Assembly: GCF_009903625.1 (NCBI RefSeq)
Contig: NZ_CP047569.1
Span: 3,140,501 to 3,204,500, forward strand
Reading direction: 5' to 3'
Source of the DNA: Microbulbifer sp. ALW1
Lineage (GTDB): Bacteria; Pseudomonadota; Gammaproteobacteria; Pseudomonadales; Cellvibrionaceae
DNA: 64,000 bases
Of the stretch, positions 34,180 through 43,322 are shown piece by piece (the stretch's first letter is position 1; each line of letters begins with the position of its first letter). The notes under the pieces are model-generated. The model was not told the origin of the DNA. It saw nothing but the letters and a program-made list of their open reading frames with translations, and searched no databases. The position numbers were made by a program, and so were the translations under genes.

Positions 34180-36687
34180 TCACTCGCAAGGCGCCAAGCC
34201 ACCGTGATGGTCGACGCTGAGCCAGAATTTTGGCGCACTCCGCGCGCATTGAGTGTCCGGTGCTCGCGCGATTGAAGACCAGGAGAACGTTATTCCACCC
34301 GTTTCTGCGGTATTGAATTGCTGTACCTTTCTCGACGCATAGCGCTCCACCACCTCCGGGTGCGGATGGCCAAAATGGTGTCGAAAGCCAGCGCTGAAAA
34401 TGACTTTGCCGGGGCGGGCCCACTGGATAAAGCCCGCTGAAGAGGAAGTCCGTGAACCGTGGTGCGGAGCGACCAGCACATCGATCGGCGCAAAATCCGG
34501 ATACAGCGCCTGCAGCTGAGACTCTACCCGGCTGGAAATGTCCCCAGTCAACAGGATCCGCGCGCCGCGCCAGGCAAGCAGGCCCACGCAACTGTGATCG
34601 TTTTCTTCGCCGCTCATTGCCCCCGAGCGCGGCCAGAGCCAGGTCAGCGATAATTCGCCGAAGGTTTCGCGATTCCCGGCAATACAGGGGGAGGCTCCTG
34701 GAAAACCCGTTGCGTGATCAATCGCCGCCAATCGATGCGGCAGCCGTCCTGGCCCAATAAGGCGCCGCGCCGGCAGCCGCTGCAACAAACCGGCAACTCC
34801 GCCCGCGTGATCCCGGTCGCCGTGGCTGACTACCAGGGCATCCAGACTTTGTCGCCCCTGCCCGATCAGATAGGGCGCCGCAACACTGCTACCGCCACTC
34901 CAGCCACCTGCGGAATCCGCCCCGCTATCGAATACCAGTGTATGGCGCTCGGTTTCCGCGGCGACCGCGAGCCCCTGCCCCACATCCAGTACCGTGAGTT
35001 GAAAATACGGTGCAACCGGCCGCTGCCAGGGCAACAGGCCGACGGCCACCACCGGTAACAAACACCAACCCAAGTGTCGCCCAGGCACCCCGCGGGGCAG
35101 CAGCAGGCAGAGGCAACTGATGGCGAGCATCCCCGCCAGGGCCACACCGGGTACAGGCAGAGATTGCCAACCAGGTAATACACGATCGGCCCACTGCAAA
35201 AAGTCCATCAGGCATCCCAGCTGCCAGTCGGAAAACTGCCACAGCGCCGTCTTCAAAGGTGCCAGAGGTACCGCAGCCCCAAGCAAGACGGCAGGGAGAA
35301 TCAGCAGGCCCAGCCAGGGAATCGCAATCAGGTTCAGCACCAGCCCGCTGACGCTGATTCCAGAAAAGATCAGGACTGAGGGTAACAACAGGCCAACCAA
35401 AATGGCCCACTGGCTCTGCATGGCCCCCCGCCCCCAATCCAGCAGCCGGTTAAGTGCGCCTGAATGCGACGAACCGCTGCGCCCCTGAAAGCGCAGTATC
35501 AGAACCCCCACCGCCACAAACGAGAGCCAGAACCCGGCGTTCAATACCGCCAGGGGCTGCAGCAACAATACCGCGGCGAGCGCCAGCGCATAGGCCAGAT
35601 CCGCGCTGATCCTGCGGCGACTCAGCAGTGCCAATATGCCCACCGCAGTCATGATCAAGGCGCGCTGTGCCGACAATGGCGCACCGCTGACCAGCGTATA
35701 TCCTGCAGCAGCGAGCAGTGCAGCCACCCCCGCCAACAGCAACGGGTTCTGCGCATAGCGCCATCCCGTCAAACCCAGCAGACGACCGATCAGCCCACCC
35801 AGCATGAAAAAGCAGCCAGCGACCATTCCCACATGCAGACCGGAAATGGCCAACAGATGCGCGGTACCGGTGCGCTGCAGCAGCGCCTGATTCTCGGCAT
35901 CCAGGCCAGTCTTGTCCCCCAATAGCAAGGCGCCTATCAATGCCTGGTGGTCGAGCCCGCGCCGGTGGATTTGCGCGCGCAACGCTTCGCGCACTGCATT
36001 CAGCCCGGTACCCGGAGTTAAAAATTGCGGCGCCCCATCCTGGTCGCGCACATAACCCGTGGCATAAATTCCCTGCTGCAACAGCCAGGCTTCATAATCA
36101 AATGTATGGGGATTGGCGCTGCCGCGGGGCCTTTTCAGGCGCACTGTCATTTGCCAGTGGCTACCTGCAGCCAAGTCCCTGAGGGTGGTGCTGTCCGCCC
36201 GATACCAGCCAAGCAGCAGGTCCTGCCCTACCAACCCCGGCGCCGACGCCTCAAGCACACGCGCGCGAAATCGAGCATCCAGGTAACCGGTAACGGACCT
36301 GGGTTTCGGACCAAATGAGAAAGTTGCGGGGGATTTTTGTGGGAGGGAGCTGAGTTGGACGCGAACCTTGAAGTCGGCTCCGTGCAGTGGAAGTGGCAGC
36401 CTTTGCGAAAGCGACTGATGATTCGAGGAAAGGCCCCAGCAAGTACCCAGCAGAAACGGCAGGACAAATCTGTAGAGCGCCCATCGTATACGCCCAGGCG
36501 CGGGCACCACACCGAGGACAACAAGGGCCCCCACGACCAGTACACATACGCCGGCCATCCCGGCAATGCCCGCGTCAAAAGGGAGTCTTGGCCAAAGAGC
36601 TACCTGGCCCACCCCCGCGGCCAATGCCCATAGCCCGAGACCCGGCCGGGCCTGTTTCCGGCACAGACTTCCCCGGTCGGGCACCAT
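34180..36687 (-). CDS. comEC: DNA internalisation competence protein ComEC/Rec2
   Basis: About 835 residues, with three parts: an N-terminal DUF4131-type region with hydrophobic helices (~1-200), a central competence membrane domain (~220-520, with LLGDKTGLDAENQALLQRTGTAHLLAISGLHVGMVAG as signature), and a C-terminal metallo-beta-lactamase-like domain (~540-835: LTVLDVGQGLAVAAETERHTLVFDSG, VVSHGDRDHAGG, ILLTGDIS, LVAPHHGS). It forms the inner-membrane channel for single-stranded DNA uptake. ATG 36687 has GGAGG at good spacing; ATG 36705 and TTG 36711 are alternatives. comEC followed by exbBD is the Pseudomonas order. Confidence 0.95.
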   Translation of the reverse strand: MVPDRGSLCRKQARPGLGLWALAAGVGQVALWPRLPFDAGIAGMAGVCVLVVGALVVLGVVPAPGRIRWALYRFVLPFLLGTCWGLSSNHQSLSQRLPLPLHGADFKVRVQLSSLPQKSPATFSFGPKPRSVTGYLDARFRARVLEASAPGLVGQDLLLGWYRADSTTLRDLAAGSHWQMTVRLKRPRGSANPHTFDYEAWLLQQGIYATGYVRDQDGAPQFLTPGTGLNAVREALRAQIHRRGLDHQALIGALLLGDKTGLDAENQALLQRTGTAHLLAISGLHVGMVAGCFFMLGGLIGRLLGLTGWRYAQNPLLLAGVAALLAAAGYTLVSGAPLSAQRALIMTAVGILALLSRRRISADLAYALALAAVLLLQPLAVLNAGFWLSFVAVGVLILRFQGRSGSSHSGALNRLLDWGRGAMQSQWAILVGLLLPSVLIFSGISVSGLVLNLIAIPWLGLLILPAVLLGAAVPLAPLKTALWQFSDWQLGCLMDFLQWADRVLPGWQSLPVPGVALAGMLAISCLCLLLPRGVPGRHLGWCLLPVVAVGLLPWQRPVAPYFQLTVLDVGQGLAVAAETERHTLVFDSGADSAGGWSGGSSVAAPYLIGQGRQSLDALVVSHGDRDHAGGVAGLLQRLPARRLIGPGRLPHRLAAIDHATGFPGASPCIAGNRETFGELSLTWLWPRSGAMSGEENDHSCVGLLAWRGARILLTGDISSRVESQLQALYPDFAPIDVLVAPHHGSRTSSSAGFIQWARPGKVIFSAGFRHHFGHPHPEVVERYASRKVQQFNTAETGGITFSWSSIARAPDTQCARSAPKFWLSVDHHGGLAPCE

Positions 36688-37044
36688 CCTAAGCCCTCCA
36701 TGCATACCCAATCCGCCCTTCCCTAGGCCTTAAAAAACACCAGCACGCCCTTGGCTACCCCACCAAGTCGCCATGCATCAAGCGGTTCTGATTTAACTGA
36801 CCTGGCTGGTGAGACACAAGCAGTAAGACCAGTCTGCGAGCGATCAACACTCCGACTAAAGCTGCCAATCACCCCATACCTGACTTTTAAATACCGCCCG
36901 GTCACAAATCCTTCAAATTACCGCCCAAAATCCGTCAAAAAACTTTCAAGAAGCTTACACATTTAACCTTTTTGTAACATTCGGTGTGCAAACTGCGCCG
37001 CATCTGAACTCAAGCTTACTTCTTAACACTTTTACGAGAAGCAT
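36688..37044. other. AT-rich divergent regulatory region between comEC and the porin gene
   Basis: No gene is supported. The right half (36880-37040) is AT-rich and contains the porin promoter region; GAGAAG lies just before ATG 37045. TTTTTGTAACATTC near 36969-36982 is a possible control element, but no clear -35/-10 pair or known operator could be fixed. Confidence 0.5.
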
Positions 37045-37980
37045 ATGAAAAAGACGGCGTTGACACTGGCACTGGCTGCAGCCCTCCCCTCCCTGGCAAG
37101 CGCAGAGGTATTTACCTATTACGGTAAAGCCAATGCATCGTTCCAGTCCAATGATGAAGGTGACGGCGCAATCACCGATGTCAAAAGTAACGCTTCGCGC
37201 CTGGGCGTGAAAGGTGAACTCGATTTCGATGCCGGAATCCAGGGCATTTACAAAATGGAGTACGAAGTCGACATCGCCGGAGAATCCGACGAAACCTTCA
37301 AGCAGCGGGATATCTATGCTGGCCTGCAGGGTGGCTTTGGGCAGATCATCGGTGGCAAATTCGACACCCCGATGAAGCTCTCACAAAAGCGCGTTGACCT
37401 TTTCAATGACTACGAAGGCGATATCAAAAGCCTGATCACCAAAAGTGACAACCGGGTTTCCAATAGCCTGCAGTACACCACACCGACTTACGCGGGTTTC
37501 CGCCTTGCGGCCGACTACATCAGCAACAGCAAAGCGGATATTTTCGATGATGAAGGCAATGTAATCGATACCCGCGACAACGGTACCTCCATTGCGCTGT
37601 CTTACGAAAACAATGGTGTTTACCTGGCCTATGCCATAGACAACGGCGTTGAGGCCAACGATTGGCAAGTATCCCGTTACACAGCCCAGTACAATCTGGG
37701 TAACTGGCAACTGGGCGGGCTCTACGAAGAGCAGGAAGATGATGAAAACATCAAAAAGGACGGCTGGGTTACCTCCGTCGCCTACAAAATCAACCAGTGG
37801 ACTGCCAAAGCCCAGTACGGTCAATCTGACATCATCAAAACCGACGGTGAAACCTTCAGCCTTGGCCTGGACTACAAATTATCCAAGGCCGCCAAGGTTT
37901 TCAGCTTTTATACCAACGAAACGGCCGCAGGCGATTTTGAACGCAGCTACGTAGGTATCGGTACCGAGTTCAAGTTCTAA
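37045..37980 (+). CDS. Gram-negative general porin (OmpC/Porin_4 type)
   Basis: A 311-residue outer-membrane trimeric porin. The signal peptide is MKKTALTLALAAALPSLASA; the mature start EVFTYYGKANASFQSND is typical. Further family features: SNASRLGVKGELDFDAGIQGIYKMEYEVD, RDIYAGLQGGFGQIIGGKFDTPMKL (loop 3 constriction start), and terminal ...VGIGTEFKF with final Phe. Unlike many porins it is rich in Asp/Glu on loops, suggesting cation preference (inference). Monocistronic, with a very strong terminator 22 bases after the stop. Confidence 0.94.
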   Translation: MKKTALTLALAAALPSLASAEVFTYYGKANASFQSNDEGDGAITDVKSNASRLGVKGELDFDAGIQGIYKMEYEVDIAGESDETFKQRDIYAGLQGGFGQIIGGKFDTPMKLSQKRVDLFNDYEGDIKSLITKSDNRVSNSLQYTTPTYAGFRLAADYISNSKADIFDDEGNVIDTRDNGTSIALSYENNGVYLAYAIDNGVEANDWQVSRYTAQYNLGNWQLGGLYEEQEDDENIKKDGWVTSVAYKINQWTAKAQYGQSDIIKTDGETFSLGLDYKLSKAAKVFSFYTNETAAGDFERSYVGIGTEFKF

Positions 37981-38002
37981 ACCGCGCTGGTACCAGTAAT
38001 GT

Positions 38003-38054
38003 AAAGAGGCCGCCTGGCAAGACGAGAGCTCTCGCATTGCCAGGCGGCCTCTTT
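38003..38054. terminator. Strong bidirectional terminator between porin and ycaO
   Basis: An 18-bp perfect stem: 38003-38020 (AAAGAGGCCGCCTGGCAA) pairs with 38037-38054. The loop itself contains the palindrome CGAGAGCTCTCG. A/T ends on both strands make it suitable for both convergent genes. Confidence 0.9.
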
Positions 38055-38067
38055 GCGTTTGGATCAC

Positions 38068-40257
38068 TTAACGAGATGCGCGGGCTGCATGTAGCTTTTT
38101 ATAGCTCTCGATCAAACGCAGATGTTTTTCCAATCCTTCCAATTGCATATTGGTCGGGGTAAGGCCATAAAAGCGCAGACTGCCATCCACCGAGCCAACC
38201 ACCGCATCCATGGTTTCACGTCCGAACATGCGCTGCAGATTGTCAATGTAATCCGCCAGTTCAAGCTCGTCATCCAGAGCGATTTCCAGTACTGCCCGCA
38301 CCGCCTGATAAAACAGGCCGCGCGCTACGGTGTTGTCGTTGTATTGCAAGAAACTCTCCACCAACTCCAACGCCTCCTCGTGCCGCTGCAGGGCCAGGTA
38401 AATCAGCAGTTTCAGTTCAAGCACGGTCAACTGCCCCCAAACGGTATTTTCGTCGAATTCAATACCGATCAGGGTGATGATGGTTTCGTAGTTGTCGATC
38501 TGGCTCTCTTCCAGGCGCTCCACCAGGTCTTCGAGCTGCGCGTCGTCCAGTGTGTGCAGGTTGAGAATGTCCTCGCGATAATCCAGTGCCTTGTTGGTGT
38601 TATCCCAGATAAGATCTTCCACCGGATACACCTCCGAATAACCCGGTACCAGAATCCGGCACGCTGGCGCACCCAGATCCTCGTAGGTGGCCATATACAC
38701 TTCCTTGCCCATCTCTTCGAGGATCCGGAACAGTCGATCCGCTTCGGTCTCATTGGAATCCGCGTGATTGCCGGAGAAGTCCCAGTCGACAAATTCGTAA
38801 TCGGAGCTGGCACTGAAGAAGCGCCAGGACACCACGCCAGTGGAGTCGATAAAATGCTCGACGAAATTGTGCGGCTCGGTGACCGCGAGACTGTTGAAGG
38901 TGGGCGGCGGTACATCGTTCAAACCCTCGAAACTGCGCCCCTGCATCAACTCCGTCAGGCTACGCTCCAGCGCCACATGCAAGCTGGGGTGCGCACCAAA
39001 AGAGGCAAAGACACCACCGGTGCGGGGATTCATCAGGGTTACACACATCACCGGGAACTGACCACCGAGAGAGGCGTCCTTGACCAGAATCGGGAAGCCC
39101 TGCTTTTCCAGCTCTTCAACGCCCTCGAGGATTGCCGGGTATTGCTCCAGTACCGCCCGGGGCACATCCGGCAAGGCGATTTCGTGCTCGAGAATCTCCC
39201 TCTTCACCGCGCGCTCGAAGATTTCTGACAAGCACTGGACCTGTGCTTCGGCCGGGGTATTGCCCGCACTCATACCGTTACTGAGGAACAGGTTCTCGAT
39301 CAGGTTCGACGGGAAATAGATTTCCTTACCATCCGATTTGCGCACGAACGGGAGGGAACAGATACCCCGATCGGCGCGACCGGAGTTGGTATCGACCAGA
39401 TTGGAACCACCCAGCTCCCCTTCCGGGTTGTAAATGGCAAGGGTGTAGTCATCCAGAATGCCTTCTGGCAACCCGTCGTCCTCCTCCAGTGCAAACCACC
39501 GTTCATTCGGGTAATGCACAAACGGTGCATTGGCAATTTCCTCACCGAAAAACTGGTCGTTGTAGAAAAAATTGCAGTTCAGCCGTTCAATGAATTCACC
39601 CAATGCAGAGCAAAGAGCACTCTCCTTGGTAGCACCCTTACCATTGGTAAAGCACATGGGTGACGCCGCATCGCGAATGTGCAGGGACCACACATGCGGC
39701 ACGATATTCCGCCACGAGGAAATCTCGATCTTCATCCCGAGATCCGCAAGAATCCGGGTCATGTTGGCGATGGTCTGCTCCAGCGGCAGGTCCTTGCCCT
39801 CGATCATCGTATGGTGCGACGCATCCGGCTCCACCATCAGCAGTGCCTGGGCATCTCCTGCCAAGTTCTCCACCGTCTCGATCTGGAAATCCGGCCCCGT
39901 CTGAATCACCTTTTTGACCGTACAGCGGTCAATAGAGCGCAGAATCCCCTGCCGATCCTTATCTGAAATATCTTCCGGCAGCTCCACCTGGATCTTGAAG
40001 ATCTGGTTATAGCGATCCTCCGGGTCGACGATATTGTTCTGCGACAGCCGGATATTGTCCGTGGAAATGTTGCGTGACAGGCAATACACACGTACGAAGT
40101 AAGCTGCACAAAGCGCAGAAGATGCCAGGAAATAGTCAAATGGACTCGGCGCCGAACCGTCACCCTTGTAGCGGATTGGCTGATCAGTGATGACTGTGAA
40201 GTCGTCAAACTTGGCCTCAAGGCGCAGGTTATCGAGAAAGTTGACGTTGATTTCCAT
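38068..40257 (-). CDS. ycaO: OsmC domain - YcaO domain fusion protein
   Basis: About 729 residues. Residues ~1-135 form an OsmC-like domain (FDDFTVITDQPIRYKGDGSAPSPFDYFLASSALCAAYFVRVYC), with one of the usual Cys residues at LCAAY and another in RCTVKK. Residues ~150-560 are a YcaO domain close to E. coli YcaO (MKIEISSWRNIVPHVWSLHIRDAASPMCFTNGKGATKESALCSALGEFIERL), with acidic ATP-binding residues in SALGEFIERL and AQVQCLSEIFERAVKRE. The C-terminal ~150 residues are helical, TPR-like. YcaO proteins use ATP to activate backbone amides; E. coli YcaO assists RimO methylthiolation of ribosomal protein S12. ATG 40257 is preferred to TTG 40293. No RiPP precursor or RimO gene is adjacent. Confidence 0.93.
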   Translation of the reverse strand: MEINVNFLDNLRLEAKFDDFTVITDQPIRYKGDGSAPSPFDYFLASSALCAAYFVRVYCLSRNISTDNIRLSQNNIVDPEDRYNQIFKIQVELPEDISDKDRQGILRSIDRCTVKKVIQTGPDFQIETVENLAGDAQALLMVEPDASHHTMIEGKDLPLEQTIANMTRILADLGMKIEISSWRNIVPHVWSLHIRDAASPMCFTNGKGATKESALCSALGEFIERLNCNFFYNDQFFGEEIANAPFVHYPNERWFALEEDDGLPEGILDDYTLAIYNPEGELGGSNLVDTNSGRADRGICSLPFVRKSDGKEIYFPSNLIENLFLSNGMSAGNTPAEAQVQCLSEIFERAVKREILEHEIALPDVPRAVLEQYPAILEGVEELEKQGFPILVKDASLGGQFPVMCVTLMNPRTGGVFASFGAHPSLHVALERSLTELMQGRSFEGLNDVPPPTFNSLAVTEPHNFVEHFIDSTGVVSWRFFSASSDYEFVDWDFSGNHADSNETEADRLFRILEEMGKEVYMATYEDLGAPACRILVPGYSEVYPVEDLIWDNTNKALDYREDILNLHTLDDAQLEDLVERLEESQIDNYETIITLIGIEFDENTVWGQLTVLELKLLIYLALQRHEEALELVESFLQYNDNTVARGLFYQAVRAVLEIALDDELELADYIDNLQRMFGRETMDAVVGSVDGSLRFYGLTPTNMQLEGLEKHLRLIESYKKLHAARASR

Positions 40258-40469
40258 GGAAACTACCGGAATTAGGGGAATTGGAGTGGGCAAAGAGAGA
40301 AGCGCGGCATTATCCCGCTTTTAAGGCCCCTCGTCTTGCTGGGATCGGTTAAAGCCCAGACCTTGCTTCAATTGTGATCTGACGCAAAGCAGCAAACGCG
40401 CGTATCTCTATACTCACCGCCGAGTTTTTAACCAACAACACCCACCTAAGAGTAATAGACGAGGTACCG

Positions 40470-40898
40470 ATGAAATTGCTCCGTATTGCCCTGCCCCTTC
40501 TGGCAGCCCTGTTTAGCGCCCCCTCTCTTGCCAACAATAACTCGGGCTTCGGGCTCGGCGTCGCCTATGATCTGGGCGCAGGCGTGACTGCACAGTTCCG
40601 GGGAACTTCCATCTTCGTCAACAGCGATGCCATTGCGGTAGATATGCGCCTGCAGAACTTTTACAACGACCGCCGCACTATGCACGCGTACATTGACGCG
40701 GGCGGCTTCTTCGAGGGTGGCGATCACGACGATTACAACGACAAAGCCGGTGTCCGCCTGCCAATCGGCCTGTCGTTCGGTATTGCACCGAGCCTGCAAG
40801 CCTATATCCAGGCAGTACCCAACTTTGCCTTTAGTGACAATGACCGCAAGGAAGGTTTTGGTGTTGATGGGGCCTTGGGCGTTCGACTGCGTTTTTAA
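40470..40898 (+). CDS. Small exported beta-barrel-like protein
   Basis: A 142-residue protein with a signal peptide (MKLLRIALPLLAALFSAPSLA). The mature part is built of short alternating strands (GFGLGVAYDLGAGVTAQFRG, AIAVDMRLQNFYND, GVRLPIGLSFGIAPSLQAYIQAVP) and ends in ALGVRLRF with terminal Phe, suggesting an eight-stranded outer-membrane barrel. An acidic and His loop EGGDHDDYNDK could bind metal, which is only a guess. Stands alone between ycaO and the polyserine lipoprotein. Family not recognised with certainty. Confidence 0.75.
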   Translation: MKLLRIALPLLAALFSAPSLANNNSGFGLGVAYDLGAGVTAQFRGTSIFVNSDAIAVDMRLQNFYNDRRTMHAYIDAGGFFEGGDHDDYNDKAGVRLPIGLSFGIAPSLQAYIQAVPNFAFSDNDRKEGFGVDGALGVRLRF

Positions 40899-40991
40899 GG
40901 AATCGGCCAGATCAGCCCCCTCACCCTGGATCGGTATCAAAACTGTACGCAGCCAGTTAAAAAGCCTCTACCAGAAAATGGGCGTAAAAAA

Positions 40992-41020
40992 ACAGCAGGA
41001 TGTGATTCGCATCCTGCTGT
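40992..41020 (-). terminator. Intrinsic terminator of the polyserine lipoprotein gene
   Basis: ACAGCAGGATG pairs with CATCCTGCTGT, followed by seven T on the minus strand (40991-40985 region). It lies 37 bases beyond the stop at 41057. Confidence 0.85.
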
Positions 41021-41056
41021 CAGGGGTTATGCAGATTAATTAGCTAGCGCAACCGA

Positions 41057-42958
41057 TTACAACAGCTCGCCACCAATCTCCTCACAGGCTGCAGCGGTGT
41101 CTTCGTAGGTAATGAAGTTGTCATCGGCACAGCGGAAAGACGTTCGATACTTCGACGCACACTGTCCCTCGCCCGCAGAAATCAGGTCAGGATCCGCTTC
41201 CGGGTAATATTTCACGCTGCCATTGATGGTTTCCACCAACACCTGCCAGGATCCGGTTGCTTCAGACTGGGTCACAACTTCAGTGTCACCGACCCAACGA
41301 AATTCTTCGCAATAGTCTTCGCCCTCACCAGTCCAGTCGTTCCAGATTTGGTGCACGAGCATACCTTCGGAGGTATCGCCGCCGTCACCGCCATTTCCGG
41401 TATCCACACTAGGACCATCACCGGGAATTCCCGTGGCGCCTACGCCAAGTCGCTTGAAGTCTATCTGTCCCTCGCCGATCACGTTCATCGTCATGGCGTT
41501 ACCACTGACAGTCAGTACCAGATCTGCAGTCCCTTCAAAGCTGGAAAAACCGTAGGTATTGGTATCGACAATCGTATTGCTAACGGTCAGCACACCCGTG
41601 CTCGGGTCATGGCTGTAGCTGCCCACATCCGCACCTTCATCTTCAACCTGCACATAGGTGCCATTGTTAAGGAAAGCCACCATTAACAGCTCACCCTCGT
41701 GAACGCCAGGCTCTGAAGACTCAAGTACCCACACGCCCTGAAGCCCGTTGGCCTCCACTCGTGCCGCAGGAATACGCTCCGCAAGCAGATCTTCACCACC
41801 GTCGAGCGCACTTTCAAAAATATCCAGATTGGCGCTGTTACCGGAAACGCTGAAGGTAATGTACTCGCCGTCTTCCTGATTGAAATCATTATCTGCAGGG
41901 TCGTACAGACCGATAGAACCGTTCAAGTCCGACGTGATCCCGGTAACGCTGAGCACCTTGCTGGCATCCAGGGAATAGGAGCCCCACTCCATGCCTTCTT
42001 CGGACTCGGAAGCCCCCTCCTTTTCCTCTACATGAATGTAGTTACCCGTGGACTCGTCAAAGGCCAGGAAAATGAAATGCTCGGCACCATTCCCGGTTTC
42101 GACACTGGTATCCAATACCCAGCCACCGGTGAGTGAGCTTTCGTTGGTATAGCCCAGTTGCTCGCTCGCAAGTGTTCCTTCCAGGTGATTCTGCGCAGCC
42201 TGCTCACTGACCAACCCGGTAACTGCAACATCTTGGCCGCCGTTTTCGATCAATGTCTGCACAACAGTGGATGCCGCAAAGGACGCCGGTGACTGATCAA
42301 AGAACGCCTCCGCATCCAAATTCGGATCCTTACTACCCTGTGCCGAGTCGCTGATGGTGATGCCATTAGCCGGATCCCCATCGGTATCCAGTGTCTGCAG
42401 CAGACGGGCCATATTTACCACCGCATTGGCAGAAGTATCGGTGGTCCCGGCAATATCCAGTGGCGTTACTGTCCCGGAAGCCGTAACGTCCGGGAATTCC
42501 AGATCACCGATAAAGAAAATGACCATATCACCGGGCTCGTAACCATATTGGCCGGTGGCATCGGTAACACCTTCATGGGTGGTGTTGCCTTCCGCGTCTG
42601 TCGTGCGGTAACCGATGTTGGCCACAAAGTTATCGAGAAGTACACCGGTCTCCGTGGGCGGCGCTTCACTGCCACCACTGCCACCACTGCCACCACTGCT
42701 GCTACTGCTGCTTCCACCGCTACTACTGCTGCTACTGCTACCGCCGCCGCTACTACTGCTACTACTACTGCTACTACTACTGCTACTGCTGCTACTGCTG
42801 CTACTGCTACTGCTACTGCTACTGCTACTGCTGCTGCCACTATCGCTACTACCACCGCCACCACCGCAAGCGGTTAACGAACTGACCAACAGGGCCGCGG
42901 CAAGGGCTGACAGGGGTTTGGTAAGAAGAAGGGGCTGCTTCATGAGTGGGAGCATCAT
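41057..42958 (-). CDS. Polyserine-linked lipoprotein with repeated lipocalin-like domains
   Basis: A 633-residue protein of unknown function. A lipobox SSLTAC gives Cys31 for lipidation, then GGGGGSSDSG and a ~65-residue Ser/Gly linker. The rest begins with a GVLLDNFVANIGYRT segment that resembles a transthyretin-like start. Two similar ~120-residue units follow: GGWVLDTSVETGNGAEHFIFLAFDESTGNYIHVEE... and GVWVLESSEPGVHEGELLMVAFLNNGTYVQVED..., each with a GSYS and a VLTV step. A final Cys-containing part has four Cys near the end. AAGGAT precedes the ATG at 42958. Likely outer-membrane anchored with the linker holding the domains away from the surface; polymer binding is a guess from the polyserine style. 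Confidence 0.8.
   Translation of the reverse strand: MMLPLMKQPLLLTKPLSALAAALLVSSLTACGGGGGSSDSGSSSSSSSSSSSSSSSSSSSSSSSSSSSSSGGGSSSSSSSGGSSSSSSGGSGGSGGSEAPPTETGVLLDNFVANIGYRTTDAEGNTTHEGVTDATGQYGYEPGDMVIFFIGDLEFPDVTASGTVTPLDIAGTTDTSANAVVNMARLLQTLDTDGDPANGITISDSAQGSKDPNLDAEAFFDQSPASFAASTVVQTLIENGGQDVAVTGLVSEQAAQNHLEGTLASEQLGYTNESSLTGGWVLDTSVETGNGAEHFIFLAFDESTGNYIHVEEKEGASESEEGMEWGSYSLDASKVLSVTGITSDLNGSIGLYDPADNDFNQEDGEYITFSVSGNSANLDIFESALDGGEDLLAERIPAARVEANGLQGVWVLESSEPGVHEGELLMVAFLNNGTYVQVEDEGADVGSYSHDPSTGVLTVSNTIVDTNTYGFSSFEGTADLVLTVSGNAMTMNVIGEGQIDFKRLGVGATGIPGDGPSVDTGNGGDGGDTSEGMLVHQIWNDWTGEGEDYCEEFRWVGDTEVVTQSEATGSWQVLVETINGSVKYYPEADPDLISAGEGQCASKYRTSFRCADDNFITYEDTAAACEEIGGELL
42697..42837. 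repeat. Serine-codon microsatellite
   Basis: About 140 bases made almost entirely of CTG/CTA/ACT triplets on the plus strand, i.e. AGC/AGT serine codons of the lipoprotein on the minus strand. Unit changes are multiples of three, so slippage would alter linker length without breaking the frame. Confidence 0.9.
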
Positions 42959-43322
42959 GAAAATATCCTTTTTTATATCTATATCGAGGCTTTGGGGCGC
43001 AAGTTATGTTCGAGATCACAATCTAGCTGTGAACAACCGCCAGAAAAACGACATGCCATTCAACCTGACACCGACATCCCACGCATCCCCCAAATTGGGT
43101 ATACGGGCTAGATTTGCCGCCATCTCCCATTCAAGCCCAATCCCTTTCCAGCCCGTCATACAGCCGCAAATAACACCGGCTTTGTGCTGCCCCAATAAAA
43201 AGCCCTCAGTAGAGGGCTCTATAATTGCGCAAAGGTCCATTTGAACAATATTCAATCTACCGCTGGATATTTAGGACGTGCCTCAGATTTATCTGTCCAT
43301 CGAGGCCTCTGAAAGGAATAAC
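42959..43322. other. 364-base intergenic region with one terminator
   Basis: It holds the ribosome site of the lipoprotein gene (AAGGAT next to 42958) and the terminator at 43197-43218. No gene, repeat or regulatory motif beyond these was seen. Confidence 0.6.
43197..43218 (-). terminator. Intrinsic terminator of the gene at 43323
   Basis: AGCCCTC (43201-43207) pairs with GAGGGCT (43212-43218); TTTTTATT follows on the minus strand. It lies about 105 bases after the stop. Confidence 0.75.

Noticed and set aside
36950..36985. Possible Pho box before the porin gene (CTTACAC...TTGTAACAT)
   Set aside because: Only one 7-base half fits the PhoB consensus; the second repeat is missing at the required spacing.
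38122..39228. 368-codon plus-strand frame opposite the YcaO gene
   Set aside because: Shadow of the conserved YcaO coding sequence; no ribosome site and no family features.
42697..42837. Possible CRISPR-like repeat array
   Set aside because: The repetition is a triplet microsatellite within a coding sequence; there are no fixed-length repeats or unique spacers.
42466..43244. Ala/Val-rich and Leu-rich frames over the serine repeat
   Set aside because: Alternative readings of the AGC/AGT triplet repeat; they look like membrane or low-complexity proteins only because of the repeat.
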